From: Croceibacter atlanticus HTCC2559
GTDB lineage: Bacteria > Bacteroidota > Bacteroidia > Flavobacteriales > Flavobacteriaceae
NCBI RefSeq assembly: GCF_000196315.1
Contig: NC_014230.1
Location: forward strand, 868,001 to 932,000
DNA: 64,000 bases
Direction of reading: 5' to 3'
How positions within the stretch are numbered: the first letter of the stretch is position 1; each line of letters begins with the position of its first letter. Both the position numbers and the translations under genes were made by a program. The notes beneath the pieces were generated by a model. It made no database searches. It was not told where the DNA came from and saw nothing but the letters and a program-made list of their open reading frames with translations. Of the stretch, positions 26,477-34,098 are shown piece after piece.

Positions 26477-26509
26477 AAAAAACCCTAGCGTTTATAGCTA
26501 GGGTTTTTT
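26477..26509 (-). terminator. Intrinsic terminator downstream of the M13 peptidase gene
   Basis: A 13-bp perfect stem (AAAAAACCCTAGC pairing with GCTAGGGTTTTTT) with a 7-nt loop, A/T flanked, so it can work in both directions. It ends transcription of the peptidase gene 20 bp after its stop and lies just upstream of galE. Confidence 0.85.
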
Positions 26510-26529
26510 ATATAAGTTCCGAAAAATTA

Positions 26530-28596
26530 TTACCAGATTCTCACTCGTTTTTCTGGCTCTAAATACATTGCATCTCCTTCTTTAATATCAAATGCTTTAT
26601 AAAATGCATCTACATTTAAAAGAGGTTGTGTAGCTCTGTAACGACCTGGAGAATGCGGGTCTGTCTTAATTTGAGAACGTAACGCTTCATCACGTTGTTT
26701 TGTTCTCCAAACAGTTGCCCAACTCATAAAGAATCGTTGTTCTGGAGTAAAACCATCAATATTTTCAGGGCGACCATTTTCTTCATAATATTTCTGAAGT
26801 CCGTCATAAGCACCTAATAAACCACCAAGGTCACCAATATTTTCACCAAGTGTAAATTTTCCATTTATGTAAACACTGTCTAACACCTCAACTTGGCTGT
26901 ATTGTTCTGCTAAAGCATTACCGCGTTCAGTAAATTTATCTAAATCTTCTTTAGACCACCAGTTAACTAAATTTCCTTCTGCATCAAAACGAGAACCGCT
27001 ATCATCAAAAGCGTGAGAAATTTCGTGACCGATTACAGCGCCAATTCCACCATAATTTACAGCTTCATCTGCTTTGTAATCGTAAAATGGTGGTTGTAGT
27101 ATTGCTGCTGGAAATACAATCTCATTGTTAAATGGATTAAAGTATGCATTTACAGTTTGTGGAGACATTCCCCATTCTTTTCTATCAACCGGCTCATTTA
27201 TTCTATCTAAGTTGTCTTTAATTTGCCAAGCAGCAACAGCAACCATGTTGTCATAATATGATTTGTCTGAAGAAACCTCCATTGTTGAATAGTCTTCCCA
27301 CTCGTCTGGATATCCAATCTTAACAGTAAATTTGTCTAATTTTTCGATAGCTTTTGTTTTTGTGCTATCACTCATCCATTCTAATTTTTCAATTCTTTCT
27401 TGATATGCTTCAATAATATTAGCAATCATTTTTTCTGCTTTAGCTTTAGCTTCTGGCGGAAACTGCTTTTCTACATATAATTTTCCTACAGCTTCACCAA
27501 CTGTGTTGTTTACTGTTGCTAGAGCGCGCTCATCTGCAGGACGTTGTTTTTTAGTTTCATTAAGATATTTGCTGTAAAAATCCCAATTTGCTTTTTCAAT
27601 TTCTGTAGTTAAATAACCAGCAGATGTATTAAGTGTAGCCCATCTAAGTAACGTTTTCCACTCATCAATATTTCCAGTATTAAGTTTTTGCTGTACAACT
27701 TCCATATACTTTGGTTGCATAACAATTAAAGTATCTACATCTTTTTCTACTCCCATATCCTTTAACGCTTCTTCCCAAGAAATTGCAGGCACCATTTTTT
27801 GAACTTCAGAAATAGAACGAGGATTATTAAAGTTTCTGAAATCACGACTTGCAACCTTATCTAATCTTGGTGTAGCTAGCTCTGTTTCTAATTTAAGAAT
27901 AGTTTCTGCTTGTTTGCGAGCTTCTTCTTCTGAGTCTCCTAAAAATTGAAGCATTCTTGTAATATGGTTAACATATTCTAATCTAATTTCCTTTGACTTA
28001 GAATCTGTATTTGTGTAATAATCTCTGTCTGGTAAGCCTAATGAACCTGGCGTAAGATATGCCGAGTTAATTGATGAGTTATTTGGATTAGAGAATGCTG
28101 CAAGTCCAAAGAAAGGTTGTGCAACTAATACCGCTTCTTCTGTAATTACTTTTTGAAAGTCTTCGGTAGAGTTTATGTTTTCAATTAATTTTAAAGCTGG
28201 CTGTAACGGTTTAATACCTGCTTCATCTCTTGCTACAGTATCCAGTTCAGATTCAAAAATAGCTAAAGCTTTTGCTTGGTCTGTGCTTGCATCATATTTG
28301 CCACTTTCTTTAGCTTCTGCTAAGATGTTAAGTACATTTTTATCTGTTGATTTACGTAAAACACCAAAACCACCCCAACGTGATTGGTCGTCTGGAATTT
28401 CAGTATTCTTCATCCAATTACCATTAACGTAATTGTAAAAGTCGTCTTTAGGGTTTACTGTGGTATCCATGTTTGAGAGGATGATACCGTGTTCTCCTTC
28501 ATCTGCCTTGGCAACATCTTTGTTGTCTTTGCAAGACACAGTCACTAATGCAACAGCACAAGTAGAGAGTAAGAAAGTTTTGAAGTAGGTTTTCAT
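26530..28596 (-). CDS. pepO: M13-family zinc metallopeptidase lipoprotein (neprilysin/PepO-like)
   Basis: A 688-aa protein with a lipoprotein signal (VTVSC near residue 23) and an M13 peptidase. The zinc motif HEISH is near residue 520 in GAVIGHEISHAFDDSG, with the third ligand in ENIGDLGG. NAYFNPFNNEIVFPAAILQ is the conserved substrate-binding stretch and the protein ends in RVRIW as is usual for the family. It degrades peptides at the cell envelope. It is monocistronic, with a terminator after it, and its upstream region abuts the tRNA-Asn-integrated element. Confidence 0.9.
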   Translation of the reverse strand: MKTYFKTFLLSTCAVALVTVSCKDNKDVAKADEGEHGIILSNMDTTVNPKDDFYNYVNGNWMKNTEIPDDQSRWGGFGVLRKSTDKNVLNILAEAKESGKYDASTDQAKALAIFESELDTVARDEAGIKPLQPALKLIENINSTEDFQKVITEEAVLVAQPFFGLAAFSNPNNSSINSAYLTPGSLGLPDRDYYTNTDSKSKEIRLEYVNHITRMLQFLGDSEEEARKQAETILKLETELATPRLDKVASRDFRNFNNPRSISEVQKMVPAISWEEALKDMGVEKDVDTLIVMQPKYMEVVQQKLNTGNIDEWKTLLRWATLNTSAGYLTTEIEKANWDFYSKYLNETKKQRPADERALATVNNTVGEAVGKLYVEKQFPPEAKAKAEKMIANIIEAYQERIEKLEWMSDSTKTKAIEKLDKFTVKIGYPDEWEDYSTMEVSSDKSYYDNMVAVAAWQIKDNLDRINEPVDRKEWGMSPQTVNAYFNPFNNEIVFPAAILQPPFYDYKADEAVNYGGIGAVIGHEISHAFDDSGSRFDAEGNLVNWWSKEDLDKFTERGNALAEQYSQVEVLDSVYINGKFTLGENIGDLGGLLGAYDGLQKYYEENGRPENIDGFTPEQRFFMSWATVWRTKQRDEALRSQIKTDPHSPGRYRATQPLLNVDAFYKAFDIKEGDAMYLEPEKRVRIW

Positions 28597-28713
28597 TATT
28601 CTGTAGTTTGGTTTAAGTTATTTAAGAAAAATAATTAATTGCGACGCTAAAGTTACAGAATTGAAGCGATTTAAGTATAATTATTATAACATTGTTTATT
28701 GAAGTAAAAACAA

Positions 28714-28745
28714 AAAAGCCTTAACTAATAAAAGTTAAGGCTTTT
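28714..28745 (-). terminator. Original terminator of the tRNA-Asn gene, now split from it
   Basis: A 13-bp perfect stem (AAAAGCCTTAACT with AGTTAAGGCTTTT) and a 6-nt loop, directly adjoining the displaced 3' end of tRNA-Asn. Before integration it would have followed the tRNA. It could also shield pepO from the element. Confidence 0.75.
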
Positions 28746-28747
28746 GA

Positions 28748-28793
28748 GCTCCCCTTCTTGGACTCGAACCAAGGACCCTCTGATTAACAGTCA
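28748..28793 (-). repeat. attL: displaced 3' part of tRNA-Asn
   Basis: These 46 bp are identical to 35739-35784, the 3' part of the intact tRNA-Asn gene, from the anticodon stem to just past the discriminator. The 5' half of a tRNA is missing, so this is not a gene. It marks the left boundary of the integrated element, next to the integrase gene. Confidence 0.93.
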
Positions 28794-28910
28794 TATTTTT
28801 ATCACAAAACACCAAAATAACAAACGATGAAAAATGCTTTAAATTACTTGCAATACAATGATTTAATGTGAATAATATTTGATTTGTTATGTTTATTCTT
28901 TGCTTTATTG

Positions 28911-28940
28911 TGTTACATTTGTGTTACAATTGTGTAACAA
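28911..28940. repeat. Candidate integrase arm-type sites, left end
   Basis: Two direct TGTTACA copies (28911-28917 and 28922-28928) are followed by an inverted copy TGTAACA (28933-28939), giving a perfect inverted repeat GTTACA-ATTG-TGTAAC. The 15-bp stretch 28926-28940 recurs exactly at 35676-35690, near the right end. They lie 118-147 bp inside attL, just before the integrase start. They could be arm-binding sites, an operator for the integrase gene, or both. Confidence 0.6.
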
Positions 28941-28955
28941 CATAAATAATAAGGT

Positions 28956-30176
28956 TTGAATATAGCAAGCACAAAAATTTACTTAGATAGAAATAGACCT
29001 AAAGAAAACGGAAAATGTTCTGTAAAAATTAAAGTTACATTCAACAGAAAACGAAAATATTTTGCTACTGGAGTTGATTTAACGCCTGATGAGTTTGAGC
29101 AAATTTTCTATGGTAAGCGTAAAAATCCAAAGCAAAAGGAAATTAAAAATCGCATAGAATACTTTGAGTCTAAAGCAGACGATGTTATTAAAGCTCTCAA
29201 AGTTTTTTCTTTTGATGCATTCAAAGAACACTACTTAGATGAAAGAAACACGACCGACAGCGTTTCATTCGCATTTGATAAGTACATTGAGAGTCTTAAA
29301 GTTGAAAAGCGAATTGGTACGGCTGTAAGTTATGAATGTGCTAAGAATAGTATTTCGAGCTTCAATAAGAACTTAACCTTTGCAGACATAACACCAAATT
29401 TCCTAAAGAAGTATGAAAATTGGATGCTTGAAAACCGCAACAGTATTTCAACAGTAGGTATTTATTTAAGAAGTCTAAGGGCTGTTTACAATAAGCAAAA
29501 GATTGACAAAACAGCTTATCCTTTCGGTAAAGAAAAATACACGATACCAACCAGTGAGAACACTAAAAAGGCTTTAACCATTGATGAGGTTGGAAAAATT
29601 TTTCATTTTGAGATTGAGCCGAACAGTACTAAAGAAATGGCAAGAGATTACTGGATATTCCTATACCTATGTAATGGTATGAACGTAAAGGATTTTTGTT
29701 TGCTTAAATGGAGTAATATTTCTGATAATATTATTAGATATTCAAGAGCTAAAACAAAACGAAGTCAAAAGAAACAAAAAGAAATAACCGTGGCACTCAA
29801 ACCGCAAAGCCTTGAAATTATAAGAAAATGGGGGCAACCCTCAATAAACAAAGATGCTTTTATCTTTCCGCACCTCAACGATAAAATGAATGAAGTACAA
29901 AAAAGAGCTACGCATCAACAACTAACTAAAATCATAAATAAATACGTTAATCAAGTGGCAAAAGATGTAGGTATAAATAAAAAAGTAACAACCTATTTTG
30001 CAAGGCATAGTTTTGCGACTATTTTAAAGCGTTCAGGTGCTAATATCTCAATGATAAGCGATTTATTGGGGCATAGTGACGTATCTGTAACCGAAAGTTA
30101 TTTAGGGCAATTTGAGGACGATAAAATACAAGAGCAAACAGACGTTTTAACAACAGCATTTGAAAAAGCTATGTAA
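28956..30176 (+). CDS. int: Tyrosine recombinase/integrase of the island
   Basis: A 406-aa integrase with a Bacteroidota-type N-terminal arm-binding domain (KIYLDRNRPKENGKC), a central SAM-like core-binding domain and a C-terminal catalytic domain. Arg350 (ARHSFAT), His373 (LGHSD) and Tyr382 (TESYL) are present. At the position of the first catalytic Arg the sequence reads LCNGMNVKDF, so Asn240 seems to replace it; loss of this Arg is also known from IntDOT of the Bacteroides element CTnDOT. The start is TTG, with AAGG just upstream. It would insert and excise the element at tRNA-Asn. Repeats before the gene may let it control its own expression. Confidence 0.9.
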   Translation: MNIASTKIYLDRNRPKENGKCSVKIKVTFNRKRKYFATGVDLTPDEFEQIFYGKRKNPKQKEIKNRIEYFESKADDVIKALKVFSFDAFKEHYLDERNTTDSVSFAFDKYIESLKVEKRIGTAVSYECAKNSISSFNKNLTFADITPNFLKKYENWMLENRNSISTVGIYLRSLRAVYNKQKIDKTAYPFGKEKYTIPTSENTKKALTIDEVGKIFHFEIEPNSTKEMARDYWIFLYLCNGMNVKDFCLLKWSNISDNIIRYSRAKTKRSQKKQKEITVALKPQSLEIIRKWGQPSINKDAFIFPHLNDKMNEVQKRATHQQLTKIINKYVNQVAKDVGINKKVTTYFARHSFATILKRSGANISMISDLLGHSDVSVTESYLGQFEDDKIQEQTDVLTTAFEKAM

Positions 30177-30216
30177 TTTTTTTACGCTTCACATTAATCA
30201 CTAATTCAATTATAAA

Positions 30217-30450
30217 ATGATAAACATTAACACCAACGGAAAAGGCGTGCCGTTTATACAACAGCGTGTTCTTACAGATACTGAAATGCTTAAAATTCTG
30301 AACAGTGATAAGTTTACTGGAGCTGAAAAGGAACAGGTTAGACAGCTTCAAAGGAATTTAAATAAAATGATAATTGAACAGGGCTTTTCTAAGGACCGTT
30401 TAATACCAATGATAGACAGCAATAACAAAACATTTATTTGGTTCGACTAA
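30217..30450 (+). CDS. Small island protein, unknown function
   Basis: A 77-aa hydrophilic protein, mostly helical and Lys/Gln-rich in the middle (GAEKEQVRQLQRNLNKMIIEQ), with an N-terminal beta-like stretch. It has no membrane segment, signal peptide or recognised motif. It starts 41 bp after the integrase gene and precedes the 466-aa gene by 24 bp, so it is probably co-transcribed. A DNA-architectural or regulatory role is possible but unsupported. Confidence 0.6.
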   Translation: MININTNGKGVPFIQQRVLTDTEMLKILNSDKFTGAEKEQVRQLQRNLNKMIIEQGFSKDRLIPMIDSNNKTFIWFD

Positions 30451-30474
30451 GGCGACCGTAAGTATAAAAGACAA

Positions 30475-31875
30475 ATGATAGGACTTGTTAAAGATGATTG
30501 GCTAATTAACAATCATAATATTTTTGAATTACAACAGGATATCGAACTGTCAATATCTGTTATTCAATATGAAATACTAAACCAAATAGAATTAAAAGAC
30601 ATTAATTCCATTGAGAAATATTTAAGGTTTGAAGTTGATATATCTCAAGAAATATGGGGAACTGAAAACCTCACTATTGAAAAAGTCTTTGCAGATTTTT
30701 TAGGACTTGAAAGCATTAACCCCTTAGAACAAATAACGATTAAGATTAGTCAAGTTTTAAACTATTTACAATTATCCTTGCTTAAAGAATACTACGAAAA
30801 TAAACACAAAAACATACTTACTTTTTCCCAGTATAAAACGCAATATAATTTATTGCTCCAAAGTTTTTTGAATTCAAATATTGATACAGATGAACAAGAT
30901 TTTATTAAAGTTGAACTGAGCTTTTGTAATAAACTTATAACTGAACTTGATAAGCCTGTTTATAGCTTAATTAGCCCTTTAAATAAGATAATAGACAAGC
31001 CTTGCGATTTCAAGAAAAACCTTACAAACAGCATTGATAAACGTAAAAAATTCCTTGAACAAAAGGAAAAAGAAAAGCTACAACCAGTCAAAGAAAATGA
31101 AACTGAAAAGAAAATTGAAATTTGGTATTCCGAGTATGAGCTAAGACGGTTTATTGATATGGCTTTACGTTGGGGCATTGATGCAGTTTATAACAGTAGA
31201 ACAGAAAACAACCCTTATTCTGTATACGACCATTTCGTGAAAAACGCCCGTATAAACTTTGATTTGTTTGCTCAACAATTAAATACGAAACTTACCGAAA
31301 ATGAGAATTGGAAAGCAATAGAAATAGACTTAAACAATCGTTTTCTTATAGGACTAAAAAAGTACATTAATTGGTACAATGAGAATAGAAAAGAATTAAA
31401 TAAATTTCAACCGTATTGCCCGTATTCTTTAATGCTCAATGTAATCGAAAGCACCAAAGCAGAAATTATAAAATACTTTCCTGATTTAGAAAATAAAGTC
31501 TTACCACCTCTACAAACCGAAATGCCAAAGCCTGAGCAAGACGAAGTTTTAAGTTTTCAAATAACACACCCTAAAAGAACTGAAATAGCTAATGCAATTA
31601 AAAGTAAATACAGAAGCTATAAAGGAAAAGATTTTAAAATACTTTATGAAGCTTTATTACAGTTAGATTTATTTCCTAAAAAAGGAAAAAGAAGCGTGTT
31701 TTTTAGATGTTTGCAAAACGAGGGTTATAATATCAATAACGTTCAAATGCTCGAAGATAAGCATTTTAAAAAAGGGCAAATTCTAAAAACAACAGATAAA
31801 TATTTACTTTCAGAAGACGAAAGACAACGTGATGAGATAATTGAACATTTAAAAACAATAATTGAAACAAAGTAA
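30475..31875 (+). CDS. 466-aa island protein of unknown function
   Basis: I do not recognise this protein. It is soluble and rich in Lys, Glu, Asn and Ile. The N-terminal ~190 residues look helical; residues about 185-215 form a charged linker (KFLEQKEKEKLQPVKENETEKK). The C-terminal ~100 residues (KRTEIANAIKSKYRSYKGKDFKILYEALLQ onward) resemble a small helical DNA-binding or adaptor domain. No nuclease, ATPase or toxin motif is visible. It sits in the cargo position between the recombinase genes and the HTH operon, where satellites often carry phage-interference or defence genes. A function in regulation of excision is an equally open possibility. Confidence 0.65.
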   Translation: MIGLVKDDWLINNHNIFELQQDIELSISVIQYEILNQIELKDINSIEKYLRFEVDISQEIWGTENLTIEKVFADFLGLESINPLEQITIKISQVLNYLQLSLLKEYYENKHKNILTFSQYKTQYNLLLQSFLNSNIDTDEQDFIKVELSFCNKLITELDKPVYSLISPLNKIIDKPCDFKKNLTNSIDKRKKFLEQKEKEKLQPVKENETEKKIEIWYSEYELRRFIDMALRWGIDAVYNSRTENNPYSVYDHFVKNARINFDLFAQQLNTKLTENENWKAIEIDLNNRFLIGLKKYINWYNENRKELNKFQPYCPYSLMLNVIESTKAEIIKYFPDLENKVLPPLQTEMPKPEQDEVLSFQITHPKRTEIANAIKSKYRSYKGKDFKILYEALLQLDLFPKKGKRSVFFRCLQNEGYNINNVQMLEDKHFKKGQILKTTDKYLLSEDERQRDEIIEHLKTIIETK

Positions 31876-31961
31876 ATCACTTGCACAAAGTTGTATTTAC
31901 TTGTATGCAAGTTTTTACAACTGAATATCAACAAGTTAAGTATAAAAACCATCATAGTTTT

Positions 31962-31988
31962 ACAGCAGTATTAATTTAAAACTGTTGT
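31962..31988. promoter_or_regulatory. Possible operator before the HTH gene
   Basis: An interrupted inverted repeat, ACAGCAGT (31962-31969) and ACTGTTGT (31981-31988), matches at 7 of 8 pairs and ends one base before the ATG of the HTH protein. An upstream perfect pair ACTTGCA/TGCAAGT flanks about 20 bp at 31879-31914. The 114-bp gap is thus rich in dyads, as expected for a regulated promoter of the replication operon. Confidence 0.4.
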
Positions 31989-31989
31989 A

Positions 31990-32346
31990 ATGGAAAACTA
32001 TTTAACTCACGACACCTTACCACAAGGAGTAACACAGCTAATTAAAGAATTTAGCGAACTCAAACGCCTGATAATTGAAAAACAGGAAACGAAACTCACC
32101 GAACAAGCCGAACAATGGCTTGACCTCAATGACCTATGTAAATACGACCCTGAAAAACGTGCCAAAGCGACTTGGTACAGCAAGATTTCGAGGGGCGAAG
32201 TGCCTTACCACAAACGAGGTAAAAAGGTCTATTTTCTAAAATCCGAAATTGATGCGTGGCTAAAGCAAGGCAAATGCAAGTCAAACGCTGAAATTGAACA
32301 GGAAGCCGAAGCGTATTTATCTAACAATAGAAAAGGGTTGAAATAA
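31990..32346 (+). CDS. HTH_17/excisionase-like DNA-binding protein
   Basis: A 118-aa protein with a central winged MerR-like helix-turn-helix: WLDLNDLCKYDPEKRAKATWYSKISRGEVPYHKRGKKVYFLKSEIDAWLKQG. The pattern (helix-turn-helix, then R-G-x-K-x-YF and a helix ending in W) is that of excisionases and of many Bacteroidota element regulators. The N-terminal ~35 residues form a coiled helix. It may direct excision with the integrase or control the replication genes. It starts the tightly packed rightward operon and its stop overlaps the next ATG (TAATG). Confidence 0.8.
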   Translation: MENYLTHDTLPQGVTQLIKEFSELKRLIIEKQETKLTEQAEQWLDLNDLCKYDPEKRAKATWYSKISRGEVPYHKRGKKVYFLKSEIDAWLKQGKCKSNAEIEQEAEAYLSNNRKGLK

Positions 32347-32651
32347 TGAGAAACACTAATAACAACCCTTTGCATAAAAGACAAGACAAAGATAAGCGAT
32401 TTAAGGCACAATTAAAGCAAGTTTACACAGCTTTGATGGCAAAGCCTATGACAATGAAAGAAACAGATGTTTACACAGGCGTAATGCGTGAAAACATTTG
32501 TAGATACATAGGTACTTTACGTGAAGAAGGTAGAATTGCATTGGTACGAAAACGTAAATGCACAATTACAGGATATAATAATGTTGGAGAATACACAGCA
32601 AATCCTGATTTATTCCCTGTTTCTAACCAATTAAAACTACCATTATGTTAG
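32346..32651 (+). CDS. Winged-helix-like small protein of the replication operon
   Basis: A 101-aa basic protein. The segment QVYTALMAKPMTMKETDVYTGVMRENICRYIGTLREEGRIALV looks like a winged helix, with recognition helix REN-ICRYIGTLREEGRI and a wing with RKRKC. It overlaps its upstream neighbour by one base and the DUF3987 gene by 7 bp, indicating co-translation. A role in origin binding or loading of the DUF3987 ATPase is plausible from position; no closer family can be named. Confidence 0.7.
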   Translation: MRNTNNNPLHKRQDKDKRFKAQLKQVYTALMAKPMTMKETDVYTGVMRENICRYIGTLREEGRIALVRKRKCTITGYNNVGEYTANPDLFPVSNQLKLPLC

Positions 32652-33913
32652 CAGATGTTATAGACTTAGAGATGAAAGAAAATACTAAAGGGTTTCCCTT
32701 AGATGTATTTCCTGATGCGATACAGGAACTAATTAAAGATGCTGAAAACACAAAGCTATTCAATCCTGATTATTTTAGTGCTGGCATCCTTTCGGCTTGC
32801 TCAACAGCAATTGGTAACAGCGTTTCATTATACAATGGGAGTTATAGCGCAAAGCCTATCCTTTGGATTTCAATAATTGGAAGCCGTGGCGTTGGTAAGT
32901 CTCATCCATTGGAGTTTGCAAAGGCTCCTTTGGAGCAAAAAGATAGTGATGCTTATACTTTTTATAAAACTGAATTGACTGAATATGAAAAACAGGAAGT
33001 CAAAGGAAAAAAGCCGAGATACTCAAAACTTATCCTAAATGATTTCACACCTGAAAAGCTGGCAGACGTATTACAGCATAGCGAAAAGGGTATCCTGATA
33101 TTTCAAGATGAGCTGATGAGGTGGATTAACAGTTTTGACCAATACAAAAAGGGTGGCGACCAGCAGATGTATTTGAGTCTTTTCAACGGCTCTACATTAA
33201 CAGTCGAGAGAGTGTCTAAAGAACCAATTAGAATTGAGCAAACTAACGTAAATATTATTGGTGGAATGCAACCCGAGATTATCAAACAGCTGGCGCAAAA
33301 TAACAGAAGCGAGGACGGTTTCTTAGACCGCTTTTTATTTGTGTATCCTAAAAACTTGAAACCCTCACTGTATACAGGCAAAGATATTTCAGGCAGAAAC
33401 AGGGAAAACTATTGGCGTTTTATAAATAACCTCTTAGATGTTCCTGAAATGACTATTAAGGCAAAAGCGGACAACGTTGAAACCTATAAGCAATGGCAAC
33501 ATCAAAAGATAACAGAATGTTTTGATGATACGATTGAGCGTGCTATTCAAGCAAAGATGGAAACCTATGTTTGGCGTTTAGCTTTGGTGCTTGAAATGAT
33601 GCAACAGGCAACCCTTGGAGACTTTACTCCATCTTTGAGTAATGCAAGTCTAAGTAATGCCATAAGGCTTGCAGAATATTTCAGGGAAAACGCCTTGACC
33701 ATCAATGACAAAATAACCGTAAACAATCCTTTGGAGGACATTACAGGCGACCAGTTGGAGCTTTACACGGAATTACCCTATGATTTCAAAAGAAGTCAAG
33801 TGCTGGCTTTATTTGAAGCCAAAGCCATAAAAGGTAGAAGTATTGACCGCTTCCTTAGTAAGAAAAAACTCTTTCAGAATTACAGACACGGACACTATAA
33901 AAAGAAACACTAA
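32645..33913 (+). CDS. DUF3987 P-loop ATPase, helicase-like replication protein
   Basis: A 422-aa protein matching the Bacteroidota DUF3987 family. Walker A is GSRGVGKS (79-86); Walker B is ILIFQDE (150-156); PRFxR-like sensor residues follow in SEDGFLDRFLFVYPK. DUF3987 proteins pair with primases in phages, plasmids and integrated elements and are thought to act as replicative helicases. It overlaps the winged-helix gene by 7 bp; its stop overlaps a small coupled frame that runs through a repeat region. Together with the primase-like gene it implies the element can replicate after excision. Confidence 0.82.
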   Translation: MLADVIDLEMKENTKGFPLDVFPDAIQELIKDAENTKLFNPDYFSAGILSACSTAIGNSVSLYNGSYSAKPILWISIIGSRGVGKSHPLEFAKAPLEQKDSDAYTFYKTELTEYEKQEVKGKKPRYSKLILNDFTPEKLADVLQHSEKGILIFQDELMRWINSFDQYKKGGDQQMYLSLFNGSTLTVERVSKEPIRIEQTNVNIIGGMQPEIIKQLAQNNRSEDGFLDRFLFVYPKNLKPSLYTGKDISGRNRENYWRFINNLLDVPEMTIKAKADNVETYKQWQHQKITECFDDTIERAIQAKMETYVWRLALVLEMMQQATLGDFTPSLSNASLSNAIRLAEYFRENALTINDKITVNNPLEDITGDQLELYTELPYDFKRSQVLALFEAKAIKGRSIDRFLSKKKLFQNYRHGHYKKKH

Positions 33914-34098
33914 TGACAATTTCGACAATTTCGACAATTTTGCACTTAACTCGTTGTATTTCATTCTATTGTGTAATTATTTTAAAATGGCAAATTGCCA
34001 ACTTTGCCAAATACAAAAATAATATTGCCAAGTGTAAGCCATTGCTATTACTGCAATTTGTCGGAATTGTCAACTTTGCCAACATAATAATAAAATGA
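33913..34098 (+). CDS. Possible 61-aa coupled frame across the repeat region
   Basis: This frame begins in the stop of the DUF3987 gene (TAATG) and ends in the start of the primase-like gene (ATGA). Such double overlap normally means a real gene. The predicted product is hydrophobic and Ile/Leu-rich, but its sequence is dictated by DNA repeats (three tandem 9-mers and several TTGCCAA copies), which argues that the DNA may matter more than the protein. It may serve only to carry ribosomes from one gene to the next. Confidence 0.35.
   Translation: MTISTISTILHLTRCISFYCVIILKWQIANFAKYKNNIAKCKPLLLLQFVGIVNFANIIIK
33915..34082. repeat. Iteron-like repeats between helicase-like and primase-like genes
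   Basis: At 33915-33941 the 9-mer GACAATTTC is present three times in tandem (the last ending in T). Further on, TTGCCAA occurs four times in the same orientation, at 33995, 34004, 34025 and 34076, plus an inverted TGGCAA at 33988 that forms the palindrome TGGCAA-A-TTGCCA. The region is AT-rich. Repeats plus AT-rich DNA between two replication genes is the usual form of an iteron-type origin. It is a candidate origin of the excised element. Confidence 0.5.

Noticed and set aside
28748-28793. A second tRNA-Asn gene
   Set aside because: Only the 3' part from the anticodon stem onward is present; the 5' half and acceptor strand are missing. It is an attachment-site remnant.
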